NCBI RefSeq assembly: GCF_032925565.1
Contig: NZ_CP136708.1
Location: forward strand, 2,914,001-2,978,000
DNA: 64,000 nucleotides
Source of the DNA: Alteromonas sp. CI.11.F.A3
Lineage (GTDB): Bacteria; Pseudomonadota; Gammaproteobacteria; Enterobacterales; Alteromonadaceae
Reading direction: 5' to 3'
How positions within the stretch are numbered: the first letter of the stretch is position 1; each line of letters starts with the position of its first letter. Of this stretch, positions 1 to 6,927 are shown one piece after another. Below the pieces are notes generated by a model. The model saw only the letters and a list, made by a program, of their open reading frames with translations. It made no database searches and had not been told where the DNA came from. The translations under genes and the position numbers were made by a program.

Positions 1-1224
1 TAGTAACTGCGCACCATAAGGCACTAGCCCTTGAAAGCTACAAGAAAAAATATCGAGTAGTGATGCAGTACGACGAGGATCTACCCCGTACTTTTCATTT
101 AAATCGCTCGCAATGGGCCCTGCGGTAACGATGGCAATAGTGTTGTTGGCGGTAGTAATATCTAAAAAGCTGACCAAGCCAGCAATACTAAACTCTGCGC
201 CTTTTTTGCTGGTAACACGTTTGGTTAAACGGTTAATCAGCCAAGTAATTCCGCCGTTCGCGTGCATCAAGGCCACAATACCGCCAATGGTAATAGCAAT
301 CATGGCTAAGTCTTGCATCCATCCCATGCCTTTTTGAATGCTATGCATCATGGTAAGCACAGTGAAACTACCTTGAAGCAATCCAACCACACAGGCACTG
401 GCAATACCCACTGCCAACACAGTAATAACGTTAAAACCGGTTAACGCAAAGCCAATAATGAATAAGTACGGCAATATGCGCCATACATCGTAATCTTTGG
501 TTTCGATAAGCTCAGAGGTATCTACATCGACAAAGACTAACAGCAGTACCAAGGTGGCTAGGCAAGCTGGTAACGCTACCATCAAGTTTGCACGAAATTT
601 ATCTTTAAGCTGTACACCTTGGGTTCGGGTGGCCGCAATTGTGGTGTCTGAAACAAACGACAAGTTATCACCAAACATAGCGCCGCCAACTACTACGCCA
701 AGGGCTAGCTCAACCGGTAAGCCTAAGCTATTTGCCAGCCCTGCCCCTATGGGTGAAAGCGCGGTAATGGTTCCCATTGAAGTCCCCATAGCAAACGAGA
801 TAAAGCAGCAAATCAAAAATAGTCCGGGCAATATCATGGCCGTGGGAACAAATTGTAGTGCCATATTTACCGTCGCATCCCGTGCACCAATATCGATAGT
901 GACCGCGTAAAAAGCGCCAGCAAGGAGGAATATCAGTACCAGTAGAATGATATTTTTATCGCCGCCGCCTTTGCAAAACGTTTGTACTTTTTCTGAGAAG
1001 CTTACCTTTTCGCCTTTAGGGTTTAGGCATAGGCCGTAACCAGCACTAATAAAGAACGCCACCAATATAGGCATAGCGGTAATATCGTTAGTAATAAGGC
1101 CTGTAGCTACCACCAGAACAACAAATAATAAGATGGGAGTTAGACCCATTGGGTTTGGCTTAGGTTGGCTACTTGAATTTAATTGCTGCACAGAAAACTC
1201 GACTTCTTTAATCTGAATGGGCAC
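1..1224 (-). CDS. nhaC: NhaC-family Na+/H+ antiporter (C-terminus cut by window start)
   Basis: The reverse strand from 1224 to base 1 is an open frame of 408 codons with no stop, so the C-terminal end lies outside the window. It encodes a polytopic inner-membrane protein with many hydrophobic segments. Recognisable NhaC stretches include FAMGTSMGTITALSPIGAG, GAMFGDNLSFVSDTTIAA and SFLDITTANNTIAIVTAGPI. The family exchanges Na+ for H+ across the inner membrane. The start is uncertain: a GTG at 1224 gives the longest plausible protein, with no convincing Shine-Dalgarno, and an internal ATG 25 codons on precedes the first membrane segment. The AraC-type regulator upstream lies on the same strand, 156 bp away. 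Confidence 0.85.
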   Translation of the reverse strand, partial: MPIQIKEVEFSVQQLNSSSQPKPNPMGLTPILLFVVLVVATGLITNDITAMPILVAFFISAGYGLCLNPKGEKVSFSEKVQTFCKGGGDKNIILLVLIFLLAGAFYAVTIDIGARDATVNMALQFVPTAMILPGLFLICCFISFAMGTSMGTITALSPIGAGLANSLGLPVELALGVVVGGAMFGDNLSFVSDTTIAATRTQGVQLKDKFRANLMVALPACLATLVLLLVFVDVDTSELIETKDYDVWRILPYLFIIGFALTGFNVITVLAVGIASACVVGLLQGSFTVLTMMHSIQKGMGWMQDLAMIAITIGGIVALMHANGGITWLINRLTKRVTSKKGAEFSIAGLVSFLDITTANNTIAIVTAGPIASDLNEKYGVDPRRTASLLDIFSCSFQGLVPYGAQLL

Positions 1225-1380
1225 GGCGAATAGCCGACGATTATTGTATCTATAAGGCGTTTTACGTATGACTGACTATAAATGAACGAGTCTACACTAG
1301 CGCTTACATTTATAGGTAATTAGACAAATACGCAAAAACGAATGAAAGGATAAAAGGTTTTGCACCCAATGCAAAGTAAA

Positions 1381-2487
1381 TTAACGGGCACGCAGCTCAC
1401 TTGGGGTTAAGCCGGTTAACCGTTTTATTGCACGGCGAAAGTTAGGCAGGTCGGAAAATGCCATTTGAGAGGCGCTTTGTTCGTTGTTTAGTTTTTTAAG
1501 CGCCAGTAATACGATGGCTTGTTGCCGCCGGGCTTCTTCGCTTAACCCTCGGTATGTGTAATTGTGATCGCTCAGCTTTCGTTTTAGCGTTGCGGTACTG
1601 CACCCTAAGCTTTCCGCTAAATCTGCCAACCCTTTTTGCGGCTCACGCAAGGTCTGACTTCTTACATAGTCGAGCAAACTCAAGTTTGATATTACTTGGG
1701 ATTGCTGATAGTCCATACCTCTCTCTGTCTCGCCTAGCGCTTCGCCAAAAGCATCGCCTGTTTTATCATCGGCAAAAGGGAAAGGAATAGTCATACAAGA
1801 TTTGAGTAGGGTTATAGACATCAGCGGCGCATTGAAAGTAACCCGAAGCCCTAGGTAAGTTTCGAAATCTTGAACATTGCGTGGTCTATCAGAATCTATT
1901 GTAAAGCTTAAAGGTAAACGGGTGCCTGTCCACTGCTTCAGTAGGGCTACCAGCATGGACAAATACAACTGGGCAATAAACGGCCAAAGCTTGTGGCTAC
2001 CCTTTTTTTCGCACCCCATGGCGTCTTGTAACACCCATATGTACTTATCTTGTAGAGTGAAGCGCTTGAACGACACCAGAGGAATACTGCTCCAACGCAT
2101 TGCCGTAAGTGCTTCAATCGCCTGCTCAAGGTTTTGGCTACTTTTAATATTGGCTATGTCTTTACGTAGCCATACCCCACCTAAACTTTTACCTATCAAA
2201 AAGCTAACATCGTTACCTTGGCATTGACTTCTTACGTTAGAAAATAAGGCAATACATTGCTTGGCGCTAATGCAGGTATTCATCGTGAGGCTATCCTCAA
2301 AAATGCCCGTGCCACGAAGTATTTTGTCTTTGCTTGCTCCACGGGGAATGGCCACGTCGAGCACCGCATGGACAAGGTGATACGCGGGTATTACCTTGTC
2401 CAACTTAGTCACTGGTGCAGGGGAAAGGACTTGCCCTTGTGTTAGCCCTTGCGTTAACCCTTGTGTCGCCATTGAGCAAGCTATCAC
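1381..2487 (-). CDS. AraC-family transcriptional regulator with arabinose-binding-like N-domain
   Basis: This 368-aa protein has an N-terminal domain like the Arabinose_bd domain of OruR/ArgR-type AraC proteins. Its C-terminal AraC helix-turn-helix pair (about residues 270-365) includes LADLAESLGCSTATLKRKL and ends NFRRAIKRLTGLTPSELRAR. It should be a DNA-binding regulator; its effector is unknown. The GTG start at 2487 overlaps the stop of the upstream GGDEF gene by one base (TAGTG), and an ATG at 2472 is an alternative. The two genes are probably cotranscribed. The N-terminus carries a short threefold repeat (TQGLTQGLTQGQ), unusual for this family, which may be an expanded, non-functional leader. 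Confidence 0.85.
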   Translation of the reverse strand: MIACSMATQGLTQGLTQGQVLSPAPVTKLDKVIPAYHLVHAVLDVAIPRGASKDKILRGTGIFEDSLTMNTCISAKQCIALFSNVRSQCQGNDVSFLIGKSLGGVWLRKDIANIKSSQNLEQAIEALTAMRWSSIPLVSFKRFTLQDKYIWVLQDAMGCEKKGSHKLWPFIAQLYLSMLVALLKQWTGTRLPLSFTIDSDRPRNVQDFETYLGLRVTFNAPLMSITLLKSCMTIPFPFADDKTGDAFGEALGETERGMDYQQSQVISNLSLLDYVRSQTLREPQKGLADLAESLGCSTATLKRKLSDHNYTYRGLSEEARRQQAIVLLALKKLNNEQSASQMAFSDLPNFRRAIKRLTGLTPSELRAR

Positions 2488-3482
2488 TATGCTGCGTTCC
2501 TGCTACCAGGTTTAGTTCCGGGCTTAGTTCCGGGCTTAGTACCGAGAACACTGCCCTTGTTGCTCCCGTCATCGCCTTCGCCCCTATCAACATCTTCAAG
2601 CTGAAGTAGCAAATTCTGCAATGTAGCGGTGAGCGAATATTCCTGACTAAGCGGCGCAACCACTGCTCGCGCGCTGGTATAAATAGCGGCCGTATCTTCC
2701 TTATAGCGAAATGCCACATGGCCAATACTTGCTCTAACTTCCTTTACAATGTCTTGTGCTTCGACTTCATTCACATTGGGCAGTAACAACGCGAATCTAT
2801 CGCCGGCATATCGACAAGCTAAATCTTGTTGTCTTAGGTTCATTACCACCAGCTGCGCAACTTCGTGCAAGTAGCGGTCGCCTTCGGCCTGCCCATAGCG
2901 GTGATTAAAATAAGAAAATTCATTAATGTCGATGATGGCCACATAACCGTTATGTCCAGACGCTTGCAAGGCGGTAACCCGTGATTGCCAGTAATCGCCT
3001 CGATACAACTGAGTGATAGGATCGATTTCTTGGTGGTCTCGGTAGTCCCACTCTCGGCGGCGAAGCTGCAAGTTGATTGCACGCTGCTCTAAATGCCATA
3101 GATAAAGCGCCGCTGTCATAATGATCATGCCAATAGCGGCGGGGATCGACTCAATCATGCTAAGCCACGCGGCAGAGTCGGGGTAACGCAAAAACTCATC
3201 AAGTAAGTCGAGTGTCATTGAAAATAAGAAAAACACTAAGCCCATAATTAACAAGCTGGTGACCTTACCCGGCGGCCGACTGGCCAACACCGCAACAATC
3301 CACCCTAGGGTCAGCAGCACTACACTACCCTCACCCACAATATCTAGCCCAGATATAATGGCGAGCGGCTTGGGGTTGCCAAAGCTCAGGCTCAATGAGC
3401 TTGCCAATGCACAAGTAGCAAAAGTAAAGAAAAGCCAGCCTTTGTGGTGACTAAACTGCGTGGCATTTCGTAACGTAAACAT
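2487..3482 (-). CDS. Membrane-anchored GGDEF-domain protein with degenerate active site
   Basis: The 331-aa protein has four or five hydrophobic segments in roughly the first 135 residues, then a GGDEF domain beginning near DPITQLYRGDYW. The signature reads AGDRF within RYAGDRFALLLPNV instead of GG(D/E)EF, so diguanylate cyclase activity is doubtful. It may act as a c-di-GMP or GTP sensor, or through protein contacts. The C-terminus carries a tandem 4-residue repeat (GTKPGTKPGTKPGS). It overlaps the AraC-type gene by one base, suggesting an operon. It is divergent from the TonB receptor across a 403-bp spacer. Confidence 0.82.
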   Translation of the reverse strand: MFTLRNATQFSHHKGWLFFTFATCALASSLSLSFGNPKPLAIISGLDIVGEGSVVLLTLGWIVAVLASRPPGKVTSLLIMGLVFFLFSMTLDLLDEFLRYPDSAAWLSMIESIPAAIGMIIMTAALYLWHLEQRAINLQLRRREWDYRDHQEIDPITQLYRGDYWQSRVTALQASGHNGYVAIIDINEFSYFNHRYGQAEGDRYLHEVAQLVVMNLRQQDLACRYAGDRFALLLPNVNEVEAQDIVKEVRASIGHVAFRYKEDTAAIYTSARAVVAPLSQEYSLTATLQNLLLQLEDVDRGEGDDGSNKGSVLGTKPGTKPGTKPGSRNAA

Positions 3483-3600
3483 GATGTAGCACTCTTATAG
3501 GTAGCAAACTGTGCTTTTCCTGCAATTACGAATAAAAGTAATTAGGGGCAAGCAGTAGAACAAGACTCAGGAAATATCCCATTTTTAACCTGATTGTCGA

Positions 3601-3716
3601 GGGTCAGTTTGGCTCACCAATGTGACAAATTGGTGGCAGTGCAGCTTTGAATTTAAAAATAACAATAAAATAATTAAACTTATTAGTAAGTTACTAGCGG
3701 GTCAATTTAGCTCACC
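3601..3716 (+). repeat. Pair of 18-bp direct repeats, candidate operators
   Basis: GGGTCAGTTTGGCTCACC at 3601-3618 recurs as GGGTCAATTTAGCTCACC at 3699-3716. They match at 16 of 18 bases and their starts are 98 bp apart. Both lie upstream of the TonB receptor and the Pho-box-like site. Duplicated, conserved elements in a promoter region suggest a regulator binding site, but I cannot name the protein. Confidence 0.45.
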
Positions 3717-3767
3717 TTTCTTTTAATCTGTTCATATTCGCCCTTTCTGCCGGCGTTGATAGTCTTC

Positions 3768-3785
3768 TCGTCATGTAACTGTCAT
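3768..3785 (+). promoter_or_regulatory. Putative PhoB binding site (Pho box)
   Basis: TCGTCAT, a 4-base spacer (GTAA), then CTGTCAT, with an A/T-rich tract after it. The Pho box consensus is two CTGTCAT direct repeats separated by 4 A/T-rich bases; the second half here is perfect and the first matches 5 of 7. It lies 100 bp upstream of the start codon of the TonB receptor, which leads a phytase island, a plausible phosphate-starvation target. Confidence 0.55.
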
Positions 3786-3885
3786 ATCCAATTTTTACCT
3801 TACGTTCTTGCCGTACGTTTTGCCGTATTTTTTACCATTTTTGGGCATCACAAATTATTCACTGCACACTACTTATGGATTAAGA

Positions 3886-6591
3886 ATGAAAATTAAAACC
3901 CGTTATTCTGCGTTACGCATTGCCTGTATTGCTGCGCTTGGCCTTTCACTGTCTCATCAAGCCTTAGCCGCCAATGGCGCCATTACGGGTACACTCAACG
4001 ACGCCGCTGAAGCGCGCGTATACGTAGGCGCTAAAGTTCAACTGGTAGAGCTGAACCTAATCACTGAATCTCGTCGCGACGGTAGCTTTCGCTTCTCGGG
4101 TGTACCAGCGGGTACTTATACCTTAGAGGTTTCTTATTTAGGTGAAGAAACGGTAACGCAGAAAGTTACAGTAAAGGATGATGCAACTGTACGCCCTGCT
4201 ATTGAGGTGGGTGAAGGTGACGAACTTGAAGAATTATTAGTACTAGGTCAACGCAGTAGCCAAGCCAGTGCCATAAACCAACAGCGAGTATCTAATCGCA
4301 TATCTAATGTGGTCTCTGCCGATGCCATAGGTCAATTTCCCGATCAAAACGCCGCTGAGTCATTGCAACGTTTACCTGGCTTGTCGATAGAGCGCGACCA
4401 AGGTGAAGGCCGATTTGTGGGTATTCGCGGTATCGATCCAAATTTAAATAACGTAACCATTAATGGCCTTAACATTCCTTCGCCTGAATCTGGCGTACGC
4501 TCGGTGGCATTAGATGTTATTCCTTCCGAACTCATTCAAACCCTTGAAGTGTCGAAGTCGGTCACCCCTGATATGGATGGAGATGCCATAGGTGGCTCTG
4601 TTGAAGTAACCAGTGTTAGCGCCTTCGACAAACAACAAGACACTGCGAGTATTACCGTACAAGGCAGCCAAAACGATTTGCGTGATGAAGTTAGCCCCAA
4701 AATTTCAGGTACTATTACGCAAAAACTATCGCCAGATTGGGGCGTAGCAGCAGCCTTGTCTTACTTTGACCGAGACTTTGGCTCTGACAACGTAGAAAGC
4801 AACGGCGATGATGAAGTAGAACAACGCCAATACACCATTACCCGAGAGCGTTTAGGGGCAGCGGTTAACCTTGATTACCGCCCAGATTTTAATAACCAGT
4901 ATTACCTTCGCACGCTTTACAGTGAATTTTCAGACGAAGAATACCGGTTAAGCAACACCTTCACGCTAGACGGTGAAGACTCAGAAATTGAGCGTGGCAG
5001 TAAAGACAGAAAAGAAACCCAGAGTATCTTTACGGTAGCCCTTGGCGGTGAACATCAATTACAAACCTGGAAAGCCGACTGGCAATTAGGCTATGCCAAA
5101 TCTGATGAAGATGAGCCAGACGCGCTCTACTATAACTTTGTGACAGAAAACGACAGTATTGATGCCAACTTAAACACTATTCGCCCTGCCATAACACACG
5201 ATGCTGATGCAGTAGATTTATCAACCTATGAGCTTGATGAAATTGCATTTGAAGACAACTACACCAAAGACACTGAAACCAGTTTTAAACTTGATTTGGC
5301 TCGCCCCGTCAACGTTGGCAGCTATATAGGTGAGTTAAAATTAGGAACTAAGTACCGTAGCCGTGAAAAAGACAGAGACAGCAGTATCTTCATTTACGAT
5401 GGTGACTTCGACAATATAGACCCGTCGGACTTTGGTGATAGCTCACCAGACTATTCATTGGGTGATTTTGGCCCCGGGTTGTCTCGTTCAGCTATGCGTG
5501 ATTATTTTACCGCCAACCGCACTGCACTAGAATTGGCTGAACTTGATTCAGAAATTGAATCTAACGGTGCCACCTACGTTAACGAAGAAGACATCTTTGC
5601 CGCTTATATTATGGGTAGTGTTGATATTGATAAGCTTCATATTGTGGCTGGTGTACGCTACGAGCGCACTGATTTCAGTACCTCTGGTATGCGTGTTGAG
5701 CTTATTGAAAATGAAGAAACCGATGTGGAAGATGTGGTAAACACGGTTTGGGAAGCTGAGCGTGATTACGATCATTGGTTACCTAGCATCAATGCGCGCT
5801 ACGCTTTTTCAGATAAGCTTCAACTTCGCGCCGCTTATACCCAAACTATTTCACGGCCTAAATTTGAAGATGTCGCTGCGTTCCAAATTATCGAAAGCAA
5901 AACCGAAGAAGATGACGGCGTATTTGTTACCGAGCGTGAAGCAGAAGTGGGCAACCCAGAGCTTCAACCTTACGAAGCACAAAACCTTGATGTGTCTTTA
6001 GAGTATTACCCTGGGGATATTGGCGTACTGTCAGCCGGTTATTTCTACAAAGATATTGATAACTTTGTAGTGTATGCCGATGTAGCAGGCACTGAAGGTT
6101 GGGAAGACTACGATGAAGCTATTCAAGCAATTAACGGTGAGAGCGCCAGCTTACACGGGCTAGAATTGTCGTGGGTCAAAGCATTCAATAACGGCTTTTT
6201 AGTGGCAGCAAACGCAACCTTCACAGATTCAGACGCTACCACCATTTTAGATGGTGAAAAGTTTGAAACCCAATTACCAAATCAGTCTGACACCATTGGA
6301 AATCTTACCTTTGGCTACGAAGCCAATGACTTTAGCCTGCGCTTAGCCATGACGTACAAAAGTGAAAACTTTGAAGAGATTGACGGTGACATGCTGCGCT
6401 TTGAAGATGAACATGCCCAGTTAGACTTTACTGCTAAGTATTTCATTAACGATGATATGCAGGTGTATTTCAACGCTATCAATATTAATAACGAGCCATT
6501 TTATAATTACTTCGACTCGCGCACTAACAACGCCCAATTTGAAGAATATGGCCGCACTTTTGAACTAGGTTTTACATGGCAAATGCGCTAA
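3886..6591 (+). CDS. TonB-dependent outer-membrane receptor, carboxypeptidase-regulatory-domain type
   Basis: The 901-aa protein starts at ATG 3886, directly before a clear signal peptide (cleavage near QALA|AN). An upstream in-frame ATG would bury that signal. A carboxypeptidase-regulatory-like domain (about residues 30-110) is followed by the plug (ADAIGQFPDQNAAESLQRLP, then IRGIDPNLNNVTING) and a long beta-barrel ending in an aromatic-rich C-terminus (FELGFTWQMR). Receptors of this class import large or scarce ligands through the outer membrane using TonB. The downstream phytase genes and the Pho-box-like element suggest phytate or another organophosphate as substrate, which is inference from context. 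Confidence 0.93.
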   Translation: MKIKTRYSALRIACIAALGLSLSHQALAANGAITGTLNDAAEARVYVGAKVQLVELNLITESRRDGSFRFSGVPAGTYTLEVSYLGEETVTQKVTVKDDATVRPAIEVGEGDELEELLVLGQRSSQASAINQQRVSNRISNVVSADAIGQFPDQNAAESLQRLPGLSIERDQGEGRFVGIRGIDPNLNNVTINGLNIPSPESGVRSVALDVIPSELIQTLEVSKSVTPDMDGDAIGGSVEVTSVSAFDKQQDTASITVQGSQNDLRDEVSPKISGTITQKLSPDWGVAAALSYFDRDFGSDNVESNGDDEVEQRQYTITRERLGAAVNLDYRPDFNNQYYLRTLYSEFSDEEYRLSNTFTLDGEDSEIERGSKDRKETQSIFTVALGGEHQLQTWKADWQLGYAKSDEDEPDALYYNFVTENDSIDANLNTIRPAITHDADAVDLSTYELDEIAFEDNYTKDTETSFKLDLARPVNVGSYIGELKLGTKYRSREKDRDSSIFIYDGDFDNIDPSDFGDSSPDYSLGDFGPGLSRSAMRDYFTANRTALELAELDSEIESNGATYVNEEDIFAAYIMGSVDIDKLHIVAGVRYERTDFSTSGMRVELIENEETDVEDVVNTVWEAERDYDHWLPSINARYAFSDKLQLRAAYTQTISRPKFEDVAAFQIIESKTEEDDGVFVTEREAEVGNPELQPYEAQNLDVSLEYYPGDIGVLSAGYFYKDIDNFVVYADVAGTEGWEDYDEAIQAINGESASLHGLELSWVKAFNNGFLVAANATFTDSDATTILDGEKFETQLPNQSDTIGNLTFGYEANDFSLRLAMTYKSENFEEIDGDMLRFEDEHAQLDFTAKYFINDDMQVYFNAININNEPFYNYFDSRTNNAQFEEYGRTFELGFTWQMR

Positions 6592-6601
6592 TTAGCGCAT
6601 T
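6582..6601 (+). terminator. Hairpin overlapping the TonB receptor stop codon
   Basis: AATGCGCT and AGCGCATT form an 8-bp stem with a 4-base loop that includes part of the receptor stop codon. The downstream T-run is short. It may act with the next hairpin (6671-6691) to limit read-through into the phytase genes or to stabilise the receptor mRNA. Confidence 0.45.
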
Positions 6602-6670
6602 GTTTAATCCGTATTGTAAAACTGTATTCACGTTAAACCCTAAGACGTCATACACCAGCGTTTAAAAAAT

Positions 6671-6691
6671 GGGCGCGCTATAAGCGCGCCC
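6671..6691 (+). terminator. GC-rich hairpin between receptor and phytase genes
   Basis: GGGCGCGCT and AGCGCGCCC form a perfect 9-bp stem with a 3-base loop, followed by TTATTAG. The T-tract is weak, so this may attenuate rather than terminate. It sits 17 bp before the phosphatase remnant. Confidence 0.5.
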
Positions 6692-6708
6692 TTATTAGAG
6701 ATAAGTTC

Positions 6709-6927
6709 ATGCGCGTACTATTGCTTCTTTTTGCCTTTTTGTCACTTACATGCCAAGGGCAAACCACATCACACGATTACTACCAACAACACCACATTAA
6801 TAATCTTGAAGTTCAAGATAATGCTTCTAACTTTTTAGTGGTAGGTGACTGGGGCCGCAACGGCCATTTTTATCAACATAATGTACAAAAGCCTAACGCT
6901 GTAACAAAAGGAACTGGCAATGAATAA
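6709..6927 (+). pseudogene. N-terminal remnant of a purple acid phosphatase
   Basis: This 72-codon frame starts with a lipoprotein-like or secretory signal (LLLLFAFLSLTCQGQ) and contains NFLVVGDWGRNGHFYQ. That stretch matches the first metal-binding motif (GDWG) of tartrate-resistant/purple acid phosphatases. The family is normally about 300 residues or more; here everything after the first motif is missing and a short unrelated tail (KPNAVTKGTGNE) leads to a stop overlapping the phytase start by 8 bp. Residual metal ligands and the active site are absent, so it cannot be a working phosphatase. The phytase Shine-Dalgarno (AAAGGAA) lies inside this frame, so translation of the remnant could couple to phytase. 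Confidence 0.65.

Larger units (their letters stand above)
3483..3885. promoter_or_regulatory. Divergent promoter region between GGDEF gene and TonB receptor
   Basis: This 403-bp spacer contains no plausible gene. It holds two near-identical 18-base direct repeats (3601-3618 and 3699-3716) and a Pho-box-like element (3768-3785). It should carry the promoters for both divergent genes. An ORF start 26 codons upstream of the receptor signal peptide falls inside it, but I regard that extension as spurious. Confidence 0.6.

Noticed and set aside
3808..3885. N-terminal extension of the TonB receptor
   Set aside because: It would place 26 residues before a clear signal peptide and lies close to the Pho-box-like site, so the later ATG is preferred.
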